From NCBI GenBank assembly GCA_028583685.1, contig JAMXIF010001253.1, positions 78,496,150-78,560,149 on the forward strand: a stretch of 64,000 nucleotides of DNA. The letters run 5' to 3'. Made by a program: the position numbers and the translations under genes. The DNA is from Petaurus breviceps papuanus. Its lineage: Eukaryota > Chordata > Mammalia > Diprotodontia > Petauridae. Below the pieces are notes generated by a model, which saw only the letters and a list, made by a program, of their open reading frames with translations, made no database searches and was not told the origin of the DNA. Below, in pieces: positions 11,171 to 23,720 of the stretch; position 1 is the first letter of the stretch, and every line of letters starts with the position of its first letter.

Positions 11171-13791
11171 TACTATAAATATTTTAACAGATAGTCATTT
11201 TCCTTCATTTTTAAAAATATCTTCAGAGAAACAGACCTAGGAGTTGTATTCCTGGGTCAAACAGCATGCATAGTTATTTATAATCCTTTGTATAGATCCA
11301 AATTTCTTTGAAAAATGATTGGATCAGTTCATAATCCTACCAGTGGAGGTGTCCAATTTTCCCACATTCTCTCCAACATTCATCATTTTCCTTTTCTAAC
11401 ATATTAGCCTATCTGATTGGGGGTAAGGTGGTACCTCAGGAGTATTTTAATTTACATTTCTCTAATCAATAGTGATTTAGAGCATTTGAAGTATGACTAT
11501 ATAGCTTTGATATCTTCTGAAAACTACCTGTTCTTATCCTTTCACCAATTATCAATGTGAAATACCTTATATTTTTATAAATTTACTCAGTTCTTTATAT
11601 ATTTGACAAATGAGGCTTTTATCAAAGAAAATATTGTAAAAATTTTCCCACCCTTCTAATCTTGGTTGCATTAGTTTTGTTTGTGCAAACGCTTTTTAAA
11701 TGAATGTAATCAAAATTATCAATTTATATCATCCAATGAGCTCTCTCATTTGATTAATCATAAATTCTTCTCTTATCTGTAGATCTGACAGATAAAATAT
11801 TCTGTACTCCCCTAATGGGTTTATAATATCAACCTTTATTTCAAAATAAATAATGTACCCCTTCTGAGCTTATCTTGGTATATGGTGTGAAGTATTGTTC
11901 CATACCCAATTTCTACCAAACTGTTTTTAAGTTTTCCCAGCACTTTTTGCCAATAGTGAATTCCTTTCCCAAAAGATTGAATCTTTGGATTTGTCAAACA
12001 TGAGACTATTATCATTTACTAATGTGTACTGTGTACCTAATCTATTTCACTGATCCACCACTCTATATATGTTTTCAGCTGATACAGATTGTCTTGATGA
12101 TTACCACTTTGTAATGTAGTTTGAGATCTAGGTCAACTTCCTTCAGATTGTTTTTTCACTGCATCCATTAATATTCTTGACCTTTTTTTCTTCTAGATTA
12201 ATTGTGTTATTATTTTTTTTATCTCCACAAAACACTTTTGGTAGCTTGATAAGTATGGCAATAAATAAGTAAATTAATTTAGGTAGAATTGTCATTTTTA
12301 TTAAATTAGCTCAGCCTAACCATGAGCAATTCTTATTCCTCCAATTGTTTAGATCTGACTTTATTTGTGGGGAAAGTGTTTTGTGTTAATATAGTTCCTA
12401 GGTTTGTCTGAGCAGATAGACTCCCAAGTATTTTATATTATCTGAAGTTCTTTTAAATGGAATTATTCTTTCTATCTCTTTTTGCTGGACTTTGCTGGTA
12501 ATATATAGAAATGTTGATGATTTGTGTGGATTTATTTTCTACTTCCTAACATTGACAAAATTGTTAATTGTTTCAATTAATTTTTTTAGTTGATTATCTA
12601 GGATTCTCTAAGATTCTCATAAAATATGTAGAGAGTGATTGTTTTGTTTCATTAGTCCCTGTCCTAATGGCTTACATTTCATTTTCTTTCTCATATTGAT
12701 ATTGTGAGCATTTCAAGTAAAATTTTGAATAATAATGGTGATAAGTGGAAAAGTTTCTCACTTATTATTTATATTTATTTTAAGGAAAGCTTCTTTTGTT
12801 CCTTTGCTCTCTCATGTTTTGTTTTGTTTTTATAGGAATGGCTGTTATTTTTTTAACTCTTTCTGAATCTGTTGAAATGATCATATGATTTTTGTTGGTT
12901 CTGTTATTGATGTGGTCAAATATATTGATAATTTTCCTAATATTGAACCACCTATGCATTCCTGGTATAAATCCCATCTCATCATAGTGTATCATTTTTG
13001 TGAGATATTACTTTAATAACATTGCTAGCATTATATTTAAAATTTTTTCATCAATTTCATTAGGAAAATTGGTCTGTATTTTTCTTTCTTTTTACTGTTC
13101 CTGGTATAGGTCTCAGCACCATATTTGTTGATTACTATTTAAATGTTTGTTAGAATTCACTTGTGAATCTGTCTGGTCCTGGGATTTTTTTTTCCTTAGA
13201 TTTCCATTATGGCTTCTTTAGGTGTTTTTTTTCTTTTCTTTTTTTTTTTTTTGGTCTAAGATAAGGTTATTACATTTCCTCTTCCGTTAATCAGGGTGAT
13301 TTTGTTTTGTAAATATTTATCCATTTTACTTTGTTCATTAGATTTATTGGAATATAATTAAGTAAAATAACTCATAATTATTGCTTTATTTTCATCTTAA
13401 TTGGTGTTGAATTATCTTTTTTTCATTTTTGATACTTGGCAATTTGGTTTTCTTCTTTTTCTGTTTTTTAAAATCAAATTAACCAACAGTTTATCTGCTT
13501 TACTGGTTTATTCATAAAACCAGATCCCATTTTTATTTATTAGTTCATTGGTTTTCTTTCTCTCAAATTTATTAATCTCTTCTTTGATTATTAGGATTTC
13601 CACTTTGGAATTTAATTAGTATTTTTTAATTTGTTCTTTTTCCAGATATTTTTAGTTACACACACAATTCATTGGCCCACTAGTCTCTGCTTTAATGATC
13701 TATGTATTTTGATGTAAGAAATTTCCCCTTAGCACTGCTTTTACTGAACTCCATACATTTTGGTATATTCTGTCATTGCAGTCATTGTCTT
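11171..13791 (-). mobile_element. L1 LINE copy B, ORF2 middle and 3' region
   Basis: It continues the L1 interrupted at 7250. On the minus strand a frame at 12780-12995 reads [18 protein letters not shown], the well-known L1 reverse transcriptase segment (GFIPGMQGWFNIRKSINV in human). The frame is broken many times, so this is an old copy. Confidence 0.88.
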
Positions 13792-14579
13792 ATTTTATTT
13801 ATTTATTTATTTTTTGTTCTCAAGATACATTCCACAAGATTTTGAGTTACAATTGTTTCTCCCCATCCCAAAAGAGCAAACCTACTGAATACCTCATGTC
13901 CTCCCTCATCACTCCCCTAAATTTCTAGCAGGGCAAGAAGGACCTCTATACCCCAGTGCCTGTACATTTTATTTCCCAGTTGCATGTAAAAAACATTTTT
14001 TTAAAATATCTGTTTTTAAAACTTTGAGTTCCAGATTTTTTCCTTTCCTCCCTCCTCACTCACCCCCACTGGGAAGACAAGCAATTCAATATAAGTTGTA
14101 CATGTGCAGTTACCCAAATCATTTCCATAGTTGTCATAGTGAAAGACCAACTACATTTCCCTCCATCTTATCCCACCCTCCATTCATTCCATTTTCTTCT
14201 TTTACCATATCCATTTTCAATAATGCTTGCTTCTAACTACCCTCTCCCCCAATCTGCCCTCTCTTCTATCATCCCCTCTCCTATCCCCTACCCCCCTATT
14301 TTCCTGTAAGGTAAGATACCTAATTGAGTGTGTATGTTATTTCCTCCTTAAGCCAAATTCAATGAGAATAAGGTTTCTCACCTTCCTGTTCTTCCCCTCT
14401 ATTGTAACAGTTTTCTCTTGCCTCTTTTATATGAGATAATTTACCCTAATCTATCTCCTCCTTTCTCCTTCTCCCAATAGATTCCTCTCACCTCTTTATT
14501 TTATTTTTTAGATATCATCCCTTCCTATTAAACTCATCCTGTGCCCTCTGTCTATGTATACATGAACATATGTATGCCC

Positions 14580-14631
14580 ACACTCACATATATATTTATA
14601 TACACACATCCCCCTATACATACATACATAC

Positions 14632-14663
<32 letters not shown>

Positions 14664-14672
14664 ATGTATATG
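14580..14672. repeat. TA/TG microsatellite inside the HAL1 3' region
   Basis: A run of ACATACATACATATATATATG then (TG)n. An equivalent TA/TG tract occurs at the matching place in HAL1-like element 3 (about 57640-57715), so it seems to belong to the element. Confidence 0.8.
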
Positions 14673-14757
14673 AGTTACAATGATCATTTTTCCATGTAGG
14701 AATGTTACCAGTTCAAGTTTAATAAGTTACTTATGTTTTTTTTTTCTTGTTTACCTT

Positions 14758-15825
14758 CCCATTCTTCTCTTGCTTCTTGTATTTGAAAGTCAAATTTTCT
14801 GTTCACCTCTGGTTTTTTCATCAAGAATGCTTGAAAACCCTCTATTTCATCAAATGATTATATTTTCCCCTGTAGCATTATACTAAGTTTTGTTGGATAG
14901 GTGATTCTTTGTTTTAATCTTAGCTCCTTTTATCTCTGGAATATCATATTTCAAACCCTTTGATCCCTTAATGTAGAAACTGCTAGGTCTTGTGTTATCC
15001 TGATTGTGTTTCCACAATACTCAAATTATTCTTCCTGACTGCTTACAATATTTTCTCCTTGACCTGGGAAATCCGGAATTTGGCTATAATATTCCCAAGA
15101 GTTTTCTTTTAGGGATCTTTTTGAAGAGGCAATCAGTGAATTCTCTTTTCTATTTTTCCCTCTGGTTCTAGAATATCAGAGCAATTTTGCTTGATAATTT
15201 CTTGCAAGATTGTGTCTAGGCTCTTTTTTTGATCATGGCTTTCAGGTAGTCCAATAATTTTTAAATGATCTCTCCTGGATCTGTTTTCCAGGTTAGTGGC
15301 TTTTCCAATAAGATATTTTACATTGCTTTCTATTTTTTATTTGTTTGGATCTGTTCTATAGTATCTTGATTTATCATAAAGGCATTATCTTCCAATTGCT
15401 CCAGTCTTATTTTGAAGCTGTTATTCTCTTCAGTGAGTTCTTGAAATTCCTTTTCTATCTGACAGATTTGGCTTTTTAAGGCATTTTTCTCCTCACTGGC
15501 TTTTTGAGCCTCTTTTGCCATTTGAATTAGTCTTTTTTTAAGGTGTTATTTTCTTCAGTGTATTTTGGGTCTCCTTTAGAAAGCCATTGACTCGCTTTTC
15601 TTTATTTTCTTGCATCATTCTCATTTCTCCTCCCAATTTTTCCTTCTTACTTGATTTTCAAAATCCTTCTTGAGCTCCTCCATGGCTTATAATCAAGCCG
15701 TATATTTCTTGGATGCTTTTGATGCAGGAGTTTGACTTTGCTGTCTTCCTCCCACTTCATGCCTTGATAATTTCTGTCCCCCCAAAAGGAATCTATGGTT
15801 TTGTTATGTTTCCTGGGCTTGCTCA
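14758..15825 (-). pseudogene. L1 ORF1 of HAL1-like element 2 (disrupted)
   Basis: The minus-strand start is the ATG at 15823-15825 (MSKPRKHNK). An open coiled-coil stretch at 15330-15521 reads MAKEAQKASEEKNALKSQIC and then IEKEFQELTEENNSFKIRLE, typical of the ORF1p coiled coil with heptad-spaced hydrophobics. Frames are broken up- and downstream. The end is placed by comparison with element 1 and is approximate. Confidence 0.68.
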
Positions 15826-17329
15826 TCTCCCAGTTAATTATTTGACTTTTAAGTGCTTTGCCACAGTAGAACTCTGCTTCCAGAATGGAGAGAACTTCAT
15901 CCCAAATAGCTGGGGTTTTTGCAGCTGCTGGAGCTATTAGTTGTGTCCCCTCTCTAGAGATACCACAAGCTCTGGCTCACTGGTTACACACCCCATGACC
16001 ACCACCCAAGACTGTGATCCAGATCCAAGCAGGTTAAAGCAAGACTGGTTATATTCTGAATGGTCACTTGGTCCCACTGCAATCTGCAAGCCAGGAGCTC
16101 CTGAAACTAGCAGGCAATGGTGCCTGCACAGCCCTGGGAGCAGGGGCTGGAAAGTGCTCCCCTGTTCCCATAAAGTGCCACACTGACCTTTTACTTTCTT
16201 TCTGGCATTTATGGGTTGATAATTCTGGAAATTGCCACAGCTGCTGGTGATTCTCTCTCCTGAAGTCTGCTCTGGCCCACCACTGGTCAGGGGCCACCAT
16301 GGGGCCAGGAACCATGCAGCTTACATGGGGCTGCACTCAGTTCCCAGACTGGTGTGATAGACCCTTCCTATTGGCCTGCCAGGCTTCTTTCAGTGGGAGC
16401 TTTGTTTTTCTTTATCTCTTTGTGGGTTCTGCATCTCTAAAGTTTGTTTAGAGTCATTTTTTATATGTATTGGAAGTGATTGAAGGAGAGCCCACACCAT
16501 GTTTGTTCTTCTATTCTACCATCTTGGCTCCACTCCCTGTCATTCTCTTTAATGAAATTCCTTATTATTTCTATGATCTGTTCTTTAACCCATTCATTTT
16601 TTAGGATTAGATTATTTAGTTGCCATTTAATTGTTAATCTATGTCTCCATAGGTCCTTATTGAATGCAATTTTTAATGCATTATGGTCTGAAAAGCATGT
16701 GTTTAATAAATCTGCTTTTCTACATTTTTGTGAGATATTTATGCTCTCATATATTGTCAATGTTTTGTGAAAGTGCCATATGCATCTAAGATAAAGGAAA
16801 GGTATACTCCTTCTATTCCCATTCAGTTTCTCCAGAGGTCTTAACTTCTTTCCTGATTATTTTTTTTTTCAGATTTATCTAGTTCTGAGAAGGGAAAGTT
16901 GAAATTCAGCACTAGTACAGTTTTACTATTTTATCTTCTCTTAACTTTAAAAGTTAAGTAATCCCTTTAAGAATGTAGATGCTATACCCTTTGGTGCATA
17001 TATATTTGATATTTATATGGCTTCTTTTTCCATGATAACTTAGCAAACTGTAGTTTCCCTGCTTATCTCTTTTAATTAAGATCTATTTTTGCTTCTTTCT
17101 GAGATCATGATTAGTGCCCTATTTTTGGTTTTGGTTTTTTGTTAAACTGAAGCACAATGGATTCTTATCAAACTCAATATTTATGTTCTCTTCCTCTATT
17201 TCATGCTAGTTTCTTATAAACAAAATATCAGGCTCTATTTTTAGTACATTCTAATATCCACTTCCTTATAATGGGTGAGTATATCCTATTCACATTTCCA
17301 GTGATGGTTTCTAATTTTATATTTCTCAT

Positions 17330-17463
17330 CTTAGTTCTCTCTCTTTCTATTTCTTTCTCTCTCTCTCTTTCTATTTCTTTCTCTCTCTCTCTTTCTATTT
17401 CTTTCTCTCTCTCTCTGTCTCTCTCTGTCTCTCTCTCTCTCTCTCTGTTTCTCTCTGTATCCC
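17330..17463. repeat. (CT)n / (TTTCTCTC)n low-complexity tract
   Basis: Pyrimidine run with a repeated CTCTCTTTCTATTTCTTT unit about 34 bases apart. It lies in the L1 inter-ORF region. The open frames on both strands here are low-complexity artefacts. Confidence 0.92.
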
Positions 17464-18046
17464 TCCCTCCTTCCTTCTCTTCCTCCATCCCTCTCCTCTG
17501 CCCACACCATTCACAGTGCTTCTGAGCACTGCCTCACTTAATTTTCCTTCTCTTCTATCACTGCCCTGTTTCTCTTATCTTCTTCCCTGTTCTTTCCCTA
17601 TAGGGCAAGATTGATTAATAAATCCAACTCAATGTATACATTATTCTTTCTCTGAGTTAATTCCAATGAGAATAAGGTTCAAGTGATGCATGTCACCTCT
17701 GATCTTCCCCTATACTCTCAAAGGTCTTCCTTTCATGCCTCTTTTTATGTGAGGTCATTTTCTTCATCTTTTTTCACTTCCTTCCCCTTCACCCAATACA
17801 TTCCTCTTCCTCATCCTTAAATTTTATTTTTTTGGAAGTTATCCTATCACAGTAAAGCCACTTCTGTGCCTTCTCTTTATGTATACTCATTTTAACTGCT
17901 CTAATAATGATAAGGTTCTTACGTGTTACAAGTATCATTTTCCTATATAAGAATGGATACACTTTGACTTTATGGAATCCTTTCTGGTTTTTCTTTCACG
18001 TTTACCTTTTTATGCTTGTCTTGAGTCTTATATATACTAGGTATCA

Positions 18047-18297
18047 TAAAAGACAGCATGGATAAAACACCAGGCCTAGAGTAAAGTAGATTCTTCTTCC
18101 TGAGGCTAAATCGTGTCTCTGACATATATTAGCTATGTGACTGGGCAAATCAATTAACCCTATTTCTCTTAGTTTATTCATCTGTAAAAATAGCTGTAGA
18201 ATGAAACGGAAAACCACTACAGTGTCTTTGCCAAAAAAAAAAAAAAACCCAAATGCAGTCACAAAAAGTCCAACAGGACTCAAAAACAACTGAGTCT
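18047..18297 (+). repeat. MAR1-like CORE-SINE
   Basis: Ordered landmarks: CAGGCCTAGAGTAAAGTAG, TAGCTATGTGACTGGGCAAAT, GGAAAACCACTACAGTGTCT, CACAAAAAGTCCAACAGGAC and CAAAAACAACTGAGT. This is the marsupial MAR1-type layout with a GTCGGACACGACTGAA-like 3' end. It is inserted in L1 copy B. Confidence 0.85.
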
Positions 18298-18775
18298 TGT
18301 ATTTGAGTATCAAATTTTCTATTCAGCTCTGGTCATTTAATTAGGAATGCTAACTAGTGATCTTTAAATGTTCATTTTTCTCCATAGAATCTTACTTAGT
18401 TTTTTTGTTTGTTTTTCTGGAGAGATTATTCTTAGGTGTTATCAAAGCTCCTTTGCCTTCCAGAATAGCATATTCTAAACCCTCCAGTCTTTTAAAGTAG
18501 AAGCAACTAGTTCTTGTGTTATATTGTGACTTCATGATATTTGAATTGTTTCTTTCTGGCTAATTGCAGTCATTTCTTCTTGACCTGGAAACTCTGGAAT
18601 TGATTACAATATTACAGTTATTTTAAAATTTATTTCCCAAGTCAGTTGTTTTTTTCCAATGAGTTCTTTCCTATTTTCTTCTTTTCTTTTTCCATTCTTT
18701 TGATTTTGTTATATTGTTTCTGCATGATTCATGGAGTCATTACCTTCCACATATTGAATTCTTTTTTCTCCTTTT

Positions 18776-21700
18776 CTTGATTTTTTATTTTTGAATTATA
18801 TTTTATTTTGTCTCAATTACATGTAAAAACAATTTTTAACAATTTTTTTGAGTTTTAAATTCTCTCCCTTACTACCTCCTCTAACTCCTTACACAGATGG
18901 TAAGCAATCTGATGTAGGTAATACATATGCAATCATGGAAAACATATTTTAACATTAGTAGTGTTGTGAAAGAAAACAAAGAATAAATAATCCCCACAAA
19001 AAATAATGGAAATGAAAAATAGTATGGTTTAATCTACATTCAGATTCCATCACTTCTTTCTCTGGAGGTGGATTGCATGTTTCATCATGAGTCCTTTGAA
19101 ATTTTCTTTGATTATTTTATTACTAAAAATAGCTAAGTTATTCACATTTGATCATTGCATAATATTGCTGTAATTGTATTCTCCTGATTCTGCTCTCTTC
19201 ACTTTGCATCAGTTCATATAAATCTTTCCAGGTTTTTCTGTAGTCATCCTGCTCATTATTTCTTATAGCACAATAGTATTCCATTAAAATAATATACCAT
19301 AACTTCTTCAGCTATTCCCTAACTGATGGGCATCCCCTCCATTTCCAATTCTTTGCCACCACAAAAAGAGCTGCTATAAATATTTTTTGCAATACACCTC
19401 ATTTCCCTTTCTAAAAAAATCTCTTTGTAATACAGACCAAATAGTGGTATTGTGGAATCAAAGGGTATACACAGTTTTGTCACCCTTTCTGCAACATTTC
19501 AAATTGCTTTCCAGAATGGTTGGATCAATTAACAACCCCACCAACAGTTCAGTAGTCTGCCAGTTTCCCATATCTCCACTATCATGTGTCATTTTCTTTT
19601 TCTGTCATCTTAGCACTCTGATTAGTGTGAGGTTGTAGCTCAAAGTTATTTTAATTTGTATTTCTCTAGTCCATAATGGTTTACAATACTTTTTTTTCAT
19701 ATGACAATAGGTAGCTTTGATTTCTGTATCTGAAAACTACCTGTGCATACCCTTTGACCATTTATCAATTGCAGAATGACTTGTATTCTTATAAGTGTGA
19801 GTCCAGTTCTCCAAATTTGTAAAAGCCATTCTGCAATTAGTAATAAAAAATATGAAGAGTGTTCTGATAAAGTAATAAAAGGCATCTATCATCTTATGAA
19901 AAATTATCTAAATTGCTGTTGAATGGGGAAAAGCAAATTAAAGCAATACTGAGGTACCACCTCCTACTTATTAGATGGGCTAACAGGACAGAAAAAGGAA
20001 ATGACAAATGTTGGAGGTGATGCATGATTGGTAGAACTGTGAACTGATAAAATTATTCTGTAGAGGAATTTAGAACTATGCCTAAATGACTATAAAACCT
20101 TTCATACCCTTTGGCCAAGCAATACCTCTGCTTAGGTCTGTGTCACAAAAGAGATTAAAAAACCAAAAACAAAATGAAAAAGGAACTCTACGTACAAAAA
20201 TATTTATAGCATGTTTTTTTTCTCGTGGCAAAGAATTGGACAAAAAAGGGATAACCATCAGTTGAGGAATTACTGAAAAAATTGTGGTATGTTATCATGA
20301 TGGAACACTACACTATAAGAAATGATGAACAGTATGCTCTCAGAAAAACCTGGAAAAACTTACATGAACTAACACAAAGTGAAGTGTACTGTGTACAAAA
20401 TGACAGCAATATTGTAGGGTGATCAGCTGTGAATGACTTAGCTGTTCTAAGCAATGCAATGATCCAAGACAACTCTGAAGGACTTATGATGAAAGATGCT
20501 CTCCATCCCCAAAGAGAGAATTGATGATGTCTGAGTACAAATTAAAGCATACTTTTTCTTAACATTCTTTTATTTGTATTTTTTTGTTGTTGTTGTTGTT
20601 TTTGGTCTATGTTTTCTTTTACAGCATGACTAATATTAAATATTTTGCATAACCCATATGTATAAGCTATATTGAAATATTTGCCTTCTCAATAAGGGGA
20701 GTCAGGATGGAGGAAGTGCGAGAATTTGTCCTAAAGTCTTAAAAATAAATATTAAACATTATTTTTACGTGTGACAGGTAAATAAAATACTAAATATATT
20801 TTTTGAATATACCAAGAGCATGTAATTTTTAAGATGTCTCAATTCTCTGTATTTGAGAGATGAGGACTTTTATTAGAGGCACTTGCTGTCAAAATTTTTG
20901 CAGATTTCTGCTTTCCTTCTAATTTTTTTTGGTTTTGTTTGTGCAGAAACATTTTTTAATTGATATAGTCAAAATTATCAATTTTTTCATCCTTTAATGC
21001 CCTTTATCTCATTTTGTCACAAATTCTTACTTAGTCCATAGGTCTGACTGATAATCTATTCCATGATCCCCTAATTTTCTTATGTTATCAACCTTTATGC
21101 CTAAATCATGTACCTGTTTTGAACTTATGTTGGCATATGGTGTAAGGTGTTGATTTATCCTGGTTTCTACCATACTGATTTTCAGTTTTAACAACAGATT
21201 TTGTCAAATATTGAGTTCTTTTCCCAAAATTTTGAATGTTTGGGTTTATCGACACAAGAGGACTATGGTCATTTAATAATGTTTTTATATACCTAATATG
21301 TTCCACTGATCCAACTCCCTATATTTCAGTCAGTACTAGTTTATTTTGATGATTACAACTTTATAATACAGTTTGAGATTTCATATGGTTAATCCACCTT
21401 CCTTAGCATTTATTTTATTTTTTTATATTCTTGACCTTCTGTTTTTTTCCAGATTTAGTTTATTTTTATCCTACATAAAATAATTTTAGTAGTTTTCTCA
21501 GTATAGCACTAAATAATTAAATTAATTTAGGTAGAATTGTCATTTTTATTATATTGACTTTGCCTACTCATGTGCAATTTATATTTTTTATTTCTATGGA
21601 AACGGAATTTTTATAAATTGTAATAAAATTCTTAATTATTTATTTTAATTTAATAGTTAATTTAATTGCTAGTTAAATTAATTAGTTATTTAATTAATTT

Positions 21701-22260
21701 TAATAAAAAACAATTTATATTGTTGAGCTATATTTGTGTGAAAAGTGTTTTATAGTCATGTTCATATAGTTCTTGGGATTGTCTTGGCAGGTAGACTACC
21801 AAATATTTTATAATGTCTAAAATTATTTCAAATGAATTCCTCTTTCTATCTCTTGCCTCTGGACTTTTTTGGTGATAAAAAGAAATGCTGATGATTTGTG
21901 TGGTTTTATTTTCTATCATACAACTTTGGTTAAGTTTTTAATTATTTAAATAGTTGTTAGTTGATTCTCTAGACTTTTCAAAATATACAATCATATCATC
22001 TGCAGAGTGATAGTTTTTTTTTTCCCTCATTGCCTATTCTAATCTCTTCAAAGTCCTTTTTATTTTTCTATTGTAAGGTAATATTTCTAGGACCATTGAA
22101 ATTATGGTGATAATGAGCATCCTTGCTTCACCACTGATCTTTTGGGAACCACTCAAATTAAAATTTAAAATTTTTAATTAAATTAAATTTATTTTAATTA
22201 AAAATTTTTTAAGAATTTTTTTTCTTCATTTCTTTGGGCAAATTTTAAAGGATATTTTTT
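18776..22260 (-). mobile_element. L1 LINE copy C, 3' UTR and ORF2 C-terminal half
   Basis: Minus-strand L1 with A-rich tail at about 18776-18830, 3' UTR and ORF2. A frame at 21728-21919 reads YLVVYLPRQSQELYEHDYKT, the same ORF2 segment as at 6409. It is split by a + strand L1 3' end at about 19822-20840. A very AT-rich stretch lies at about 21600-21720. Confidence 0.82.
19822..20840 (+). mobile_element. L1 3' end inserted in L1 copy C (opposite strand)
   Basis: Starts in late ORF2 (AAGCCATTCTGCAATTAGTA) and ends in the L1 3' UTR with AAATAAAATACTAAATATAT. The flanks (CAGTTCTCCAAATTTG and TCAATTCTCTGTATTTG) rejoin copy C and are probably a worn target duplication. Boundaries within about 20 bp. 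Confidence 0.75.
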
Positions 22261-22267
22261 TTCCTTT

Positions 22268-22417
22268 TTGGATGAAGGAGAGTAGGGAAATTGGGGTTAA
22301 GTGACTTGCCCAAGGTCACATGGCTAGTAAGTGTCAAGTGACTGAGGCCACATTTGAACTCATGTTCTCCTGACTCCAGGGCCAGTGCTCTATTCCCTGT
22401 GCCACCTAGCCTCCCCC
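22268..22417 (-). repeat. tRNA-derived marsupial SINE, type B
   Basis: Minus-strand SINE B with head GGGGAGGCTAGGTGGCACAG and the body complement of TTAAGTGACTTGCCCAAGG. It lies at the junction between L1 copy C ORF2 and an L1 5' part. Confidence 0.88.
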
Positions 22418-23720
22418 AAGGATTTTCTTTTTTACTTCAGTGAATTTTTGTACCTCTTTTTCTATTTGATCATTTCTTCCTTTTAAAGAATTCTTCTTTT
22501 CAGTGGATGTTTGTGCCTTTATAAAAAATTGGCTTATTCTGTTTTTGAAGATAATAATTTTCTTCACTAATTTTTGTGCCACTTTTACCAAGCTATTAAC
22601 TCTCTTTTCATAACTTTTTGCATCCCTTTCATTTCTTTTCTAAATTTTTCCTCTACCTCTTTAATTTGTTTTAAAAATCCTTTTGGGTCCTCCATGAGTT
22701 CTCTTTTAACTTGTGTACTAGGTTTTTTTTTAAACTTTTGCACGTAGTACTTTGATTTTGTTGTTTTCTTCTGTATTTGTGTCTTGATCTTCCCTGTTTC
22801 CATAGTAACTTTCTATGGACACATTCTTTTTTGTTGTTTTCTCTTTTATTTCCCTCATTTTTTTCTTGAGTTTTAACTTTAAGTCAAAATTGGGCTTTGT
22901 TCTTAGGTTAGATGGGGCACTGTCCCAAGCTTCATGGGTTTTTTGTTTTATTTTGTTCATTTCATTGAGCTTCTGTTTTAAGGGCTTATTCTTGGGGGTC
23001 TGAAAGATTCCAATACTTTCAAGGTAGTATGATCTAAGGACATTATGTGGTCACTACATTCCTGGCCTGTGATCTGGCTTGTGAGCCTCCACAAACCCTT
23101 CTCTATACCCTTGAATCACAACTGGGGTCTCTCTTTTCCTGTAACTATGAATGCTTTTGCTCTCTCTGTCCCTGCAAATTCAATTTAGACCCTGCTGTTC
23201 TACTGTAATAAGTGATAAAATTACTTTCTGTCCTTGGCCTGAGCCAAGTTTTTCCACTCATGTGACCACAAGCAATCCTCTTGTCCCTGTAATTCACCCT
23301 TGGTTTCAAGCACCATTGAGTTAGTGTTCCTTTTTGCCCAGGGACTGTGACCTGGGACTGTTATGGGCGATGTAACAGAGTCCTGCACTTGGTGCCAACA
23401 ATGGGTCCCCTGTAGTTTCATTCTGACCACTTGTCCAACCCTCCTGCCACTTGTGGTTTGAGAGCTCTTGAATCTATTGCCCTTGAGGTATGGCCTGTGC
23501 TGCCTGCATTGTATTCCATGGCTGTACCATCTCCATATAATTGACCTTTCCTGACAACCTCCTAGGTTTACTTGGACTGTATGATTGTTTTACCCTGACA
23601 ATTTGTTTTTTTCTGCCACTTCAGAATTGAATTTGAGGCTTTATTTTAAAATTGTTTGGAGGAAAATTTGAGAGTTCAAGGAACTTCCTATTACTTTGCC
23701 ATCTTAACTCCACCTCTCCC
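22418..23720 (-). mobile_element. L1 5' UTR and ORF1 N-terminal part
   Basis: On the minus strand the 5' end is AGAGGTGGAGTTAAGATGG at about 23720. The 5' UTR is about 700-760 bp, followed by lysine- and glutamate-rich coiled-coil frames (22406-22960, e.g. EKFRKEMKGMQKVMKRE), broken into at least three frames. With copy C next to it this could be one L1 missing its middle, or two copies; the sequence does not decide. Confidence 0.78.

Larger units (their letters stand above)
13792..16538 (-). mobile_element. HAL1-like element 2 (ORF1-only L1 derivative), full length
   Basis: Its 5' end on the minus strand is GGAGTGGAGCCAAGATGGTA. It then has a 5' UTR, ORF1, a purine-rich 3' region and an A-rich tail at the left. 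A near-exact duplication flanks it: gtcattgtctt (13781-13791) and gtcattctctt (16539-16549). It sits inside L1 copy B, in the endonuclease/linker part of ORF2. Length is 2.75 kb. Confidence 0.85.
16539..18775 (-). mobile_element. L1 LINE copy B, ORF2 endonuclease part, inter-ORF region and ORF1 end
   Basis: On the minus strand the frame around 16461-16760 reads LLNTCFSDHNALKIAFN and then WQLNNLILKNEWV. This matches the end of the L1 apurinic-like endonuclease (IFSDHHGIKVEL, TWKLNNLMLKDTWV in human), with the SDH motif still present. ORF2 starts near 17310, the inter-ORF part follows, and the end of ORF1 lies at about 18300-18775. Confidence 0.8.

Noticed and set aside
16064-16336. Overlapping frames on both strands, GC-richer than the surroundings
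   Set aside because: They lie in the 5' UTR of HAL1-like element 2; the same region at 59010-59650 gives similar chance frames.
17228-17525. Arg/Glu-rich and Ser/Leu-rich frames
   Set aside because: Translations of a CT microsatellite on either strand.
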